From the NCBI GenBank assembly GCA_020850355.1, contig JADZEX010000029.1, positions 1 through 64,000 of the forward strand: a stretch of 64,000 nt of DNA. Reading direction: 5' to 3'. The DNA is from Fimbriimonadaceae bacterium (GTDB lineage: Bacteria; Armatimonadota; UBA10988). This document shows, piece after piece, positions 51,129 to 59,202 of this stretch. The notes beneath the pieces were generated by a model. That model saw only the letters and a list, made by a program, of their open reading frames with translations, was not told the origin of the DNA and made no database searches. Position 1 is the stretch's first letter, and every line of letters begins with the position of its first letter. The translations under genes and the position numbers were made by a program.

Positions 51129-52922
51129 CTACGGTCTGCCGAGCGTGGCGCTGGGCGGTCGCGCCGCCAGGTCCAGCTCGACCCGGCCGGCGCTGAACGA
51201 CCGGCTGGCGCGCCAGTCCTGCCAGACCGCCGGCCCGCGGGGCGCGCCGAGGTCCGCTGCCGCCTGCCGCGCCGCCGCGTCGCCGCCCCAGTCGTCGGCC
51301 CACAGGTAACCCGCCAGGGCGGCGAAGGCGAAAGCCAGGCGCGAGTTGGCGGCCAACCGCTCGCCGTGCGCCGGGCCGAAATAGGGCAGCACCAAGACGG
51401 CCTTGCCGTGAGCCACCGCCGGCGCCTCACGGGCCGCCCACCAGCGCAGCTCGCCCGGGCTGGCGCGCAGCTCGCCGCTGTCGGCGGCGAACGGAAAGGC
51501 CTCCAGCATCTGGCCATCGCAGGTCGCCCAATGGCTGCCGAGGGTCCCGGTGCAGGTGTTCTGGATCACCACCCGCGACGCGCCATGGGCTTTGACCTCG
51601 GCGTAGATGGACGCCAGGACCCGCTCGTAGGCGCTGGTGTTGCTCTCGGCGTGGGGGTGCTGGTGCTTCGCGTAGCGCGGCCCGTGGCACTCCGGCACGG
51701 GACCCGCCAGGTCGATGAAGACGCCGTCGTAGCCGCGTTGCATCAGGATCCGGACCTGCCGCACGGCGGCCTCGCGCAGCCCCGGCTGGTGCAGGCAGGT
51801 GTTCAGCAACCCCGGATGGCCATGCGCCTGACCCCAGGCATCGGCCTGCGGGGCGCCCGTGGCGTCGATGCAGACCCACTCGGGGTGGTCCTTGAGGTCG
51901 CGCTCCGCACAATCGACCGACTCACTCCATTCGCTGTAGACCCGGCCGCCGCCGGCGACCTGGCGGGCGGTGTCGAGCAGGCAGGTGTAGACCACGTAGT
52001 GCAGCAGCCTCACTCCGGCCGCCCGGCAGCGGGCGAGGGCCGCCTCGTCGGGCGTGCTGCCGATGATCAGCGGCGTGCCGCGAAGGCGCTCCTGGACCGT
52101 GTCGGAGGTCCACTGGGCGGCGTTGCGGTAGAACAGGTTGTAGTGCCCGGCCTGGCGCAGCCAGGCCGGTGCTGGCGCGCCGTAGTCGAGTGGCGGTCGG
52201 GCCGCCAGCGCCGCGAAGTCGAGCGCGGTTGGCTGCCGCGCGACCAGCTCGGCGGAGACCGCGGCGGCGCCGTCGGCGGTGGCCCGCGGCGCCAGCACGA
52301 AGGACGCGACCTGGCCGTCGCCGGGCGCCAGCAACTGCGAGCGCGGGAGCGCCTGGAGGTAGACCGCACCGCCCGGACCGGGGGCCCGCCCGCCCAGGTT
52401 GGTCGGCCAGAGCAGCACCCCACCGGACCGCGCCGGCAGCCACCACCAGGTCTGTTGCGGCAGCACCTCCCAGCGCGTCTGGTCGAAGGGCCGCTGTGGT
52501 TGCTCCGGGTCGCCGTAGTGGTCGGCGGTCAGGTCGGTCTGCCAGTACCAGTACTCCGCCCGCGGGCCTGTGTGGACGACCAGCCGGCTGGTCACCCCAC
52601 AAGCCGTCAGCCCGGGCCAGGTCTCGAGCTGCAGCTCGAAGTGGCGATCCGCGCTGACCGGCCAGGTCTGCTGCCAGACGACCCGGTCACCACCGGTCGT
52701 GATGGTTGGCGCGGCGGTCGACGGCAGGGGCCCGGTCCAGCCGGTGCCCTCCTGCAAGACCGGGTGGAGGGCCACCTCGCCCTGCGGCGAGCGGAGCGTC
52801 AGCTCCGCCCTGGCGCCGACCGTCAGCGTCGCCTCGCCGGCCGCCAGCTCCCACTGCCCCACTGCCGGGGCGCCGTGGACCAGGAGCAGCAGTACCACCA
52901 GACGCATCGTTGCCGCTCGCAT
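51129..52922 (-). CDS. Exported TIM-barrel glycoside-hydrolase-like protein
   Basis: A 597-aa protein. A signal peptide (MRLVVLLLLVHGAPAVG, from the second Met) and a beta-sandwich (about 25-250) precede a barrel with YNLFYRNAAQW, VRLLHYVVYTC, LNTCLHQPGLREAAVRQV and RGYDGVFIDLAGPVPECHG, a layout seen in DUF6259/GHL-type putative glycosidases. The Asp in GVFIDL is a likely catalytic residue. ATG 52922 or 52907 may be the start. The substrate is unknown. It is probably co-transcribed with the sialidase. Confidence 0.7.
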   Translation of the reverse strand: MRAATMRLVVLLLLVHGAPAVGQWELAAGEATLTVGARAELTLRSPQGEVALHPVLQEGTGWTGPLPSTAAPTITTGGDRVVWQQTWPVSADRHFELQLETWPGLTACGVTSRLVVHTGPRAEYWYWQTDLTADHYGDPEQPQRPFDQTRWEVLPQQTWWWLPARSGGVLLWPTNLGGRAPGPGGAVYLQALPRSQLLAPGDGQVASFVLAPRATADGAAAVSAELVARQPTALDFAALAARPPLDYGAPAPAWLRQAGHYNLFYRNAAQWTSDTVQERLRGTPLIIGSTPDEAALARCRAAGVRLLHYVVYTCLLDTARQVAGGGRVYSEWSESVDCAERDLKDHPEWVCIDATGAPQADAWGQAHGHPGLLNTCLHQPGLREAAVRQVRILMQRGYDGVFIDLAGPVPECHGPRYAKHQHPHAESNTSAYERVLASIYAEVKAHGASRVVIQNTCTGTLGSHWATCDGQMLEAFPFAADSGELRASPGELRWWAAREAPAVAHGKAVLVLPYFGPAHGERLAANSRLAFAFAALAGYLWADDWGGDAAARQAAADLGAPRGPAVWQDWRASRSFSAGRVELDLAARPPSATLGRP

Positions 52923-52961
52923 TCTGACCGCCGGGACCGCGGCGCCGGCCGGGGGGGACGG

Positions 52962-54323
52962 TCAGTTGGTCTCGTCGGCCGCCGGCGCTGGGGGTGGCGC
53001 CGGTTCGGCGGGCGGCTCCGGGGCGGGCTCGGGCGCTGCCGGCGGCGCCTCGCGCGGTCGCCTGGTCGCGTCACGGGCCTCCGGCGGGGTGGGCCGCAGC
53101 GGCGCGGGCGAGGGCGTCGGGGCTGTCACATGGTCTTCGTCGAAGGCGGTCTCGTCCTCGCGGTCGGGCGGGTCGGCCGCGTGCGGCGGCACTGCCGGGC
53201 GGGTCGCCGGCGCCTCGTCTTGCTGTTGCTCCAGCGCGCGCAGCCGGCTCGGTTGCGGGTCGGGTAGCACCACCCCGGTGCGCCCTACGGATCCGGCGCT
53301 GCCGCCGCGCAGGCGAGTTGCGTCGAAGGTGTGGGCGTACATCCGGCTCAGCAACGTCACCGCCTCTTCGGGCCGCACGTGCATGAAGTGGCCGCGCCAG
53401 TCGCAAGGCAGCGTGGCGGTGTCCATCAGGGCCGGGTTGATCTTCGAGATGAACAGCGCCAGGCTGAGCAGTTGCTTGTCCGAGAGGTCGGTCTCGATGT
53501 ACTTGCGGGCGGCGGCCAGGAGGCTCCGCACCTGCGGCAGGTGTTGTGGCGAGAGGGCCTTGCGGGCCAGGATCTTGATCACCTTCTGCTGCCGCTCGAC
53601 CCGCCCAAGGTCGCCCCGTGGATCGCTGTCGCCGTTCTTCGATTTGCGCCACCGCACGTAGCCGTGGGCCTGCTCGCCGGTGAGGTGCTGGTAGCCCTTC
53701 CTGAGGTGGACGTGGAAGTCCTGCCAGCTATCGTCGTAGTTCATGTCGCGTTCGACATCGACGTCGATCCCGCCCAGCAGGTCGACCAGCTCGACGAAGC
53801 CGCGGAAGTTGGTTTTGAGGTAGTGGTCGGCCTGCAGCCCAAAGTTGCTGCGGACGGTGTCCATCAGCAGCGCCGGGCCACCGAGGCGGTGGGCGGCGTT
53901 GAGCTTGTGGATGCCCTCGCCGGGCACCTCGACGCGGGTGTCACGCGGCAGGCTGAGAATGTGGACATTGCCGCTGAGGCGGTCCAGACCGATCAGGATG
54001 TTGGTGTCGCTGCGGCTGAACTCCTTGACGATCTGGCGGCGGTCGGTGAGCGTGACGTCTTCGCCGATCAGCAGGATGTTGACCCGCGCGCGGCCCTGGA
54101 AGACGAGTTCGGGGGGGACCACTTCGGAGACCAGGAAGCGGCCGACCTTCTCGGTGGTCGAGCCGTGTTCGTGGCGTGATGCGTAGAGTGCGTAGCCCAG
54201 CACGGCGCTGGCGGCCAGCACGAAGGTGGTCAGGCCGGTCAGCAGAATCCGGAAGACCCGTCGTCCGGTCGAGCGTCGCGGAGGCTGCGGGCGGGACGCA
54301 GCGGAGCGTGGCGAACCTGCCAA
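52962..54323 (-). CDS. LytR-CpsA-Psr (LCP) family glycopolymer transferase
   Basis: A 453-aa membrane protein with a cytoplasmic basic N-terminus, one transmembrane helix (about 24-46, ILLTGLTTFVLAASAVLGYA) and an LCP catalytic domain (RSDTNILIGLDR, LSLPRDTRVEVPG, HKLNAAHRLGG, and YVRWRKSKNGDSDPRGD with the Arg residues that bind pyrophosphate). A long Pro/Ala/Glu-rich tail (about 340-453) follows. LCP proteins attach undecaprenyl-linked glycopolymers to the wall. The TTG start has GGGAG six bases upstream; other starts would cut into the N-terminus. Confidence 0.9.
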   Translation of the reverse strand: MAGSPRSAASRPQPPRRSTGRRVFRILLTGLTTFVLAASAVLGYALYASRHEHGSTTEKVGRFLVSEVVPPELVFQGRARVNILLIGEDVTLTDRRQIVKEFSRSDTNILIGLDRLSGNVHILSLPRDTRVEVPGEGIHKLNAAHRLGGPALLMDTVRSNFGLQADHYLKTNFRGFVELVDLLGGIDVDVERDMNYDDSWQDFHVHLRKGYQHLTGEQAHGYVRWRKSKNGDSDPRGDLGRVERQQKVIKILARKALSPQHLPQVRSLLAAARKYIETDLSDKQLLSLALFISKINPALMDTATLPCDWRGHFMHVRPEEAVTLLSRMYAHTFDATRLRGGSAGSVGRTGVVLPDPQPSRLRALEQQQDEAPATRPAVPPHAADPPDREDETAFDEDHVTAPTPSPAPLRPTPPEARDATRRPREAPPAAPEPAPEPPAEPAPPPAPAADETN

Positions 54324-54364
54324 GTGAGTCTCCCAACCGCGGACCAGCCCGGCGGGGTGTCTCG

Positions 54365-54394
54365 ATTCTAAGGCCGGCCGGCCGGCCGTGTCAA
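54365..54394 (-). promoter_or_regulatory. Promoter for the LCP gene, with (GGCC)4 spacer
   Basis: On the minus strand TTGACA (54394-54389) lies 18 bp before TAGAAT (54370-54365). The spacer holds a perfect 16-base self-complementary run (54372-54387). The -35 overlaps the stop codon of the upstream GrpE-like gene (54391-54393). Confidence 0.65.
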
Positions 54395-55002
54395 TCGGCG
54401 ACGGCCAGCTCGGCGCAGAAGCGATAGAGCTGCGCTCGGGCTGGGACCACCAGTTCGCCGTGCAGCCAGTAACCGCCGTTGCCCGGCCGCACCGCCGCCA
54501 CCCGGCCGTCGAGGTGCGCCTGCGTGGTTGGCGCGGCGGGTTCGTCGCTCGGCAGGACCTCCCGTCCGGTGGGGGTGCCGGGCGAGACCTGCATCCGCTG
54601 CACGCCGCGCCGCCGCAGCTCCTGGTCGGCCCGCTGGCGCAACCGCTCCAGCAGCGCGGTCAGCTCGGCGGCCAGCAGCGCGACCCGCGGGTCCGCGGCG
54701 ACGGCGCCGTCGAGGGCCTCCAGCAGGGTCTCCTGCGGCTCGGTCCGGAGATAGTAATCGAGCTCCTGACGCTGTTCGCTGAGGAAACTGCGGACCTCGG
54801 GATCGGGCAGTTCGTGCAGCAACTGCGGCCAGCGGACGTAGACTTCGTTGAGGTGGTTGACGACGCGGAAGAAGGTCTGGACCTCTGGGGCGAGGCCGGC
54901 CGCACCGGACAGGGGGGCCGCTTGCGCCAGCAGCGCCGCGGCGCGGTGGGCGCGTTGGCCGCGCTCATCGGTCGGTCGGGGCGCTCTCTCCGCGATAGAC
55001 AT
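54391..55002 (-). CDS. GrpE-like protein, soluble form
   Basis: A 203-aa protein. The first 140 residues are helical (RAAALLAQAAPLSG onward, with LLAAELTALLERLRQRADQE); the last 60 form a GrpE-type beta domain: RRRGVQRMQVSPGTPTGREV, then LDGRVAAVRPGNGGYWLHGE and LVVPARAQLYRF. GrpE shows the same G-x-V...V-x-x-x-x-x-G-Y-x-L-x-G-x-x-x-x-P/A-A pattern. The start is ATG 55002, which overlaps the upstream gene by 38 bases; the longer frame to 55176 is not supported. GrpE proteins release ADP from Hsp70 partners. The natural partner here is the Hsp70-like protein at 55673. Confidence 0.7.
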   Translation of the reverse strand: MSIAERAPRPTDERGQRAHRAAALLAQAAPLSGAAGLAPEVQTFFRVVNHLNEVYVRWPQLLHELPDPEVRSFLSEQRQELDYYLRTEPQETLLEALDGAVAADPRVALLAAELTALLERLRQRADQELRRRGVQRMQVSPGTPTGREVLPSDEPAAPTTQAHLDGRVAAVRPGNGGYWLHGELVVPARAQLYRFCAELAVAD

Positions 55003-55669
55003 AGCGTTGTGCTCGCGTGGGGCAGACCACCTGCCCCGCCAGTTCCCAGCCACCGCGACCCGGCGCCACCGCGGCCACCCGGCCATCCAGCTCCGGCCGG
55101 TCGGTCCAGCGCGGCGGCTGGTCCGGGTCCGGAACCACTCGCAACGGCTCGAAGGGGCTCCCCGAGCTGGTCGCAATCCGCCGCAGCCCGTGCGCCGCGA
55201 GGCGCTCGATGGCCGCGCTCTGCGCCGTCGCCAGCGCCTCCGTCAGCCGTTCGGCCTGCTCCGCCGGCAGGCCCGCCGCCAGCAGCTCGGACGCTTCCCA
55301 GCGCCGGTACAGCGCAGCATCCAACTCGCCGGCCCGCAGGGCCACCGCCCCGGCGGGATCGGCTCCCGTCAGGGCTTCTACCATCTGAATCGGCAGTTCG
55401 GCCGCCAGGTTTACCTGTTGGTTGAACTGAACGACCAGCGGGTCGCGCAGCGCGGCGGTGGCGCCGGCCGGAACAGGCGACACGGGCGCCGGCGGCGGGG
55501 CGGTTTGGGGTGGGGCCGGCGGCGCAGTGGTGGCTTCCGGCGGGCTGGGCAGCGCCGCTGGCGGCGGCGGGAGCTGCTCACCGAGTTGCCGCAGTTGCTG
55601 GCGCAGCGCCAGCAGCAGACCCAGCACGACAAGCTGCAGCGCCAGCAGCAGACCCAGCAGTGGCAGCAT
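54965..55669 (-). CDS. GrpE-like protein with N-terminal membrane anchor
   Basis: A 234-aa protein with an N-terminal hydrophobic helix (LPLLGLLLALQLVVLGLLLA), a Pro/Ala-rich linker (about 33-72), a helical middle and a C-terminal GrpE-type domain: AAIERLAAHGLRRIATSSGS, PFEPLRVVPD, LDGRVAAVAPGRGGWELAGQ and VVCPTRAQRYVY. The last part is nearly the same as that of the next protein, so the two are paralogues. The anchor would hold nucleotide exchange, and hence the Hsp70 partner, at the membrane. ATG 55669 follows AGGAG by six bases, four bases after the Hsp70-like stop. Confidence 0.7.
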   Translation of the reverse strand: MLPLLGLLLALQLVVLGLLLALRQQLRQLGEQLPPPPAALPSPPEATTAPPAPPQTAPPPAPVSPVPAGATAALRDPLVVQFNQQVNLAAELPIQMVEALTGADPAGAVALRAGELDAALYRRWEASELLAAGLPAEQAERLTEALATAQSAAIERLAAHGLRRIATSSGSPFEPLRVVPDPDQPPRWTDRPELDGRVAAVAPGRGGWELAGQVVCPTRAQRYVYRGESAPTDR

Positions 55670-55672
55670 CGC

Positions 55673-58300
55673 TCACTCCTCGAAGCGCGGCAGCTCGACG
55701 CGCCACGGCTCGCCGAGGGCGGGGTCGCCGGGCAGCAGCCAGTGCCCGCTCAGCTCCAGGCGAGTCGGCCCGCGGCGGTAGCCCAGGGCGACCTGCAGGC
55801 GCAGGGCCGGCTGGGCCGGCAGCCCGGCGGTCGCCAGCACCGCCTGACCTTCGTACCAGGCCAGGCCCTGTTGGCGCAGCACCTGGTCGCCAAGCTTCAG
55901 CCGCAGCAGCAGCCGCTGGCCGGGTTGCAGCGGCAAGGTCGCCACCAGGCTGGTCTCCTGGCGGTCCCCGGGCGGCGCGCCCGCGCTGAGCTGCCGCTGG
56001 TCCAGCAGGCGTGGCGGTGCGCCTGGCGTCCAGTCGCAGACCTCCAGGGTCGCCGCGGCGGGCAAGCGGTCGGTGATCCGGAATAGCGTCCGCTGCGCCG
56101 CGCCGCGGGCGACATGCAACCGCCGCAGGCCGGCGTCGGCTTCCAGGACCGCGGCGAAGCTGAGCGGTGGGCGCTGCACGGCTTCGCGCCAGCCGCGCAC
56201 CAGGGTGGTGCCGCCGACCGGCACGACCCACTGCGGCCGCCGCAGCCCGAGCCGCTGACAGAGCGCCGGGAAGCCCTGCTGCAGGGGCGCCTCGCCGCTG
56301 CGCATGGCCAGGAACTCCAGCGCCACGCGGCTGCCCAGATCGCGCAGCTCCAGGTCGGCCCACGGTCCGCTGCTGCCGCGCTTCGGCGGGCCGAGCGCCA
56401 ACAGCGGCGTCTCGCTGCTGAGCCGCGCCTCGGGCGGCGAGTCGTAGCGCAGGTGACGCTCCTTGAAGCGCGAGACGGCGCCGAGCAGCTCGGAGCGGGT
56501 CACCGCCTGGGTCGCGCCGCTGAACGCAAAGGCCGGCTGCGAGCGCATGAAGGCGAACCAGTCGATGCTCTCGCCGGCGCTCGGCGGCCGCGGCGGGTTG
56601 GCCGCCCGCAAGGGCCGCAGCGGCGCCGGGCCGGCGGCCGGGATGTTGGCCGGGTCGCGCGGGCTGCACCAGAAGCCGAGCAGCCAGTCGAAGAGCCAGG
56701 AATCGAGCTGGTCGCCGCCCCACTCGTAGCCCAGCGCCTCGATCTGCGCGAAGCCCCACTGGCCGTCCTGCGCCGCGATCTGCAACAGGCTCAGGTCAGT
56801 CGTCCCGGCGCCGCTGTCGAAGACGCAGAGCCAGTCGCCCGGTTGCAGACCGGCACTCTCGGGCAGCAGCCGCACGACATCGACCGCGGCGCAGACGGGC
56901 TCTTTCTCAAACGAGATCTGGTCGTCGGTCAGCCCGAACAGCGCGCCCCCCGCCAGCGCTGCGGTGCGGGTCGCGGCTGCTTGCTGCGCTGCCGTGGCCG
57001 CGTCGGCCAGGACCGGCACGCTGAGCACCAACTGCGCCTCGCGCAGCCGCACCGCGGTGCGTTGTTCGAGTTGCTCGAAAAGGTGGCGGAAGAAGTCGGC
57101 CGCGACCTGGGCGACGCTGGGCTGGCCGGCCGGCGGCGGCGCGGCGTCGCCGCGCAGGAACATCTTCATGCCGACGAACAGCACGCCGTGCTCGTTGGCG
57201 TAGCGGCCGTCGAGGTCCAGCCGGACACCCACATCGGTGACCGCTGCGGCGCTCTGCGCGAAGGCCCAGTCGCCGAAGCTGGGTTGTCCGCCGGGCAGCG
57301 CGTAGTGCACCGCCGAGGGCAGCCAGCGCGAGTCGGCGGCGGGATCCAGGCGCTCCCAGGTGAGCACCTGCGGCAGCGGTGGCAGGGCCAACTGGTCGAC
57401 ATAGGCGACGGCCGTCTTGGAGGTCCCGAAGTCGATCCCCACGGTCCAGCGCTGGCTCGGCACCGGCGGCGGCGCCGGCACCACCCGTTCCAGCGTCACG
57501 CTGGCTGGCGGCAACCCCGGAATCCGCACGTCGAGCCGGCCACTGCCGCTCGCGGCGCCCTCGGGAGCGCGCACCCGCAGCACCGTGGCGCTCGGCTGCG
57601 GCCGCCCGTCGAGACTGCTGCCGGGCCGGAGCAGGAGCCGCCCGCTGCCGCTGAAGCCGGACCCCACCTCGGCGCAGACCAGGTAGCCGCCGCTGCAGGT
57701 GACCTCGCCACAGAGCGCCGCGCCGCCGTGGTTAAGGACCTGGACATACCCCTCCGGGCCGCCCAGACCAAAGAACAGGTGCTCGCGGTCGAGGGAAATC
57801 GGCCCGCTGCTGACCGCCCGGACGGTGGTGCTGAGGGGCTGGCTGACCCACAATGTCTCGACCGCCTGCCGCCGAGTCGCGCCGAGCGTGGCGGGAGGGG
57901 CAGTCAGCGTGTGGACCAGCACCGTGACCTGCCCGTCGCCCTGAGCCGCGGCGGCCGCCACCCGCAGGCCGATCTCCCGGCGCTGACCCGGCTCGACGCG
58001 GCCATGCAGACTGGGTAGCGAGCGCGGCCGCAGGTGGGCGCTGGGGTCCAGCGAGTAGTAGAGCGTCCCGTCGCCGTCGTTGCGGACGGTCACCTGCAGC
58101 TCGCCGTCGTCGTCGTCGCCGTGGAGCTCGACCAGCGGCGGCCAGATGGCCAGCTCGGCGCGGGCGGTCGGCCAGCCGCAGGCCGGGCAGAAGGCCTGCG
58201 GCAGCAGATGCAGCGCGCCGTCTGGCGCGTAGAGACTCTGCTCTGGCGCCAGCGCCGCGAGGTCATGCCCGCAATGGGCGCAGGACGAGGCCAAGGCCAC
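55673..58300 (-). CDS. Hsp70-family ATPase with N-terminal zinc ribbon
   Basis: An 875-aa Hsp70 relative. Residues 1-45 form a zinc ribbon (C7-x-x-C10 and C38-x-x-C41). About 240 residues of beta-sandwich-like sequence follow. The actin-like ATPase begins at VGIDFGTSKTAV (about 287), with phosphate-2 motif FDSGAGTTDLSLL near 494 and the adenosine motif VPVGGTTLVRGW near 692. The usual DxGGGTxD is DSGAGTTD. A C-terminal beta-rich part of about 140 residues (RTLFRITDRLPAAATLEV onward) lies where the substrate-binding domain is, with no helical lid. GTG 58300 has GGAG three bases upstream. It is the core of the operon of 54391-61680. Confidence 0.85.
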   Translation of the reverse strand: MALASSCAHCGHDLAALAPEQSLYAPDGALHLLPQAFCPACGWPTARAELAIWPPLVELHGDDDDGELQVTVRNDGDGTLYYSLDPSAHLRPRSLPSLHGRVEPGQRREIGLRVAAAAAQGDGQVTVLVHTLTAPPATLGATRRQAVETLWVSQPLSTTVRAVSSGPISLDREHLFFGLGGPEGYVQVLNHGGAALCGEVTCSGGYLVCAEVGSGFSGSGRLLLRPGSSLDGRPQPSATVLRVRAPEGAASGSGRLDVRIPGLPPASVTLERVVPAPPPVPSQRWTVGIDFGTSKTAVAYVDQLALPPLPQVLTWERLDPAADSRWLPSAVHYALPGGQPSFGDWAFAQSAAAVTDVGVRLDLDGRYANEHGVLFVGMKMFLRGDAAPPPAGQPSVAQVAADFFRHLFEQLEQRTAVRLREAQLVLSVPVLADAATAAQQAAATRTAALAGGALFGLTDDQISFEKEPVCAAVDVVRLLPESAGLQPGDWLCVFDSGAGTTDLSLLQIAAQDGQWGFAQIEALGYEWGGDQLDSWLFDWLLGFWCSPRDPANIPAAGPAPLRPLRAANPPRPPSAGESIDWFAFMRSQPAFAFSGATQAVTRSELLGAVSRFKERHLRYDSPPEARLSSETPLLALGPPKRGSSGPWADLELRDLGSRVALEFLAMRSGEAPLQQGFPALCQRLGLRRPQWVVPVGGTTLVRGWREAVQRPPLSFAAVLEADAGLRRLHVARGAAQRTLFRITDRLPAAATLEVCDWTPGAPPRLLDQRQLSAGAPPGDRQETSLVATLPLQPGQRLLLRLKLGDQVLRQQGLAWYEGQAVLATAGLPAQPALRLQVALGYRRGPTRLELSGHWLLPGDPALGEPWRVELPRFEE

Positions 58301-58314
58301 ACACTCCGGGCGGC

Positions 58315-59202
58315 CTATTCGTCAGCGCCGCGGCCACTCCTTGGCGCGCCGCTGAGCACCCCGGGCGGCACCGCGGCGAGCGCCGTCGGATCGGTCGCGG
58401 CGCGCTCCACGAGGCCCCAGCCGGCGGTCTCGCAACGCCACCAGGCGACCGCGTCGGGCTCGCCGCCACTCTGCCGCAGCGGCGCCACCACCCGATCACT
58501 GAGGGTGGCGCGCTGCGCCAGCCGGAAGCAGGCCTGGGCGGTCGCGGCGGCGGCCGGGTCGGCCGCGCGGGAGGTCGCCAGGTAGCCCACCCAGGTGGCC
58601 TGGCACCAGGGATGCCGGCCGACCAGCGCGGCCGCCGCGGCCGGGGTGCCCTGGCACAAGGTGACCCAGGCCGCGGCCACCGTGGTCTGAGCCAGCAGCC
58701 ACCAGCGCAGGCCGCAGCCGCTGACACCATGGCGACCGATGATGGCCGCCAGCAGCCGGGTGACATCGGCTTCGGCCGGACCGTAGCGCCGGACGCGATG
58801 CAGCGCGGTCAGGATCTGCTCGTACAGCGGGCGCTCCGGCAGCGCGGCGGGCAGCCAGTCGGGCCGCAGCGCGGCGACGGCGCGCAACGGGTCGGCGGCC
58901 GCTGCGTCGAGCGGGCGGGCCGGGTGGCGCAACAGCCAGCCAAGGGTGTCGCTCAATCGCAGCCGGGCCGCCAGCGCGCAGGCATCGACCAGGGCCCTGG
59001 TGAACCGCTCCGCGACCGGCCGCGGCTGGTCGTCCCAGGTCGCCCAGCCAAGGCTCCAGGCGACGGCCGCCACCTCGCGCAGGCGCTGGTCGGGCAGGCC
59101 CCAGGGGTCGGCCAGCTCGTCGAGCACTCCCAGCAGGCGCGGCCAGGCGGCGCCTGCCGGATCGCTCAACCCGACTCGGACCAGTTGCCAGGCGCGCGGC
59201 AT
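58315..59202 (-). CDS. Helical protein of unknown function in the Hsp70 operon
   Basis: A 295-aa Trp- and Ala-rich protein, mainly helical (LREVAAVAWSLGWATWD, RYGPAEADVTRLLAAIIG, CGLRWWLLAQTTVAAAW). It has no signal peptide and no motif I recognise. ATG 59202 overlaps the preceding stop by one base (TGATG), so it is coupled to the coiled-coil membrane protein. A possible adaptor of the complex; this is inference from position. Confidence 0.65.
   Translation of the reverse strand: MPRAWQLVRVGLSDPAGAAWPRLLGVLDELADPWGLPDQRLREVAAVAWSLGWATWDDQPRPVAERFTRALVDACALAARLRLSDTLGWLLRHPARPLDAAAADPLRAVAALRPDWLPAALPERPLYEQILTALHRVRRYGPAEADVTRLLAAIIGRHGVSGCGLRWWLLAQTTVAAAWVTLCQGTPAAAAALVGRHPWCQATWVGYLATSRAADPAAAATAQACFRLAQRATLSDRVVAPLRQSGGEPDAVAWWRCETAGWGLVERAATDPTALAAVPPGVLSGAPRSGRGADE

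Noticed and set aside
51021-53267. Plus-strand frame of 748 codons
   Set aside because: Antisense to a TIM-barrel enzyme and an LCP gene, both with signal peptides or membrane helices and family motifs.
54391-55176. Longer 261-codon form of the soluble GrpE-like gene
   Set aside because: The added N-terminus runs through the C-terminal beta domain of the upstream GrpE-like gene in another frame; ATG 55002 gives a normal helical start.
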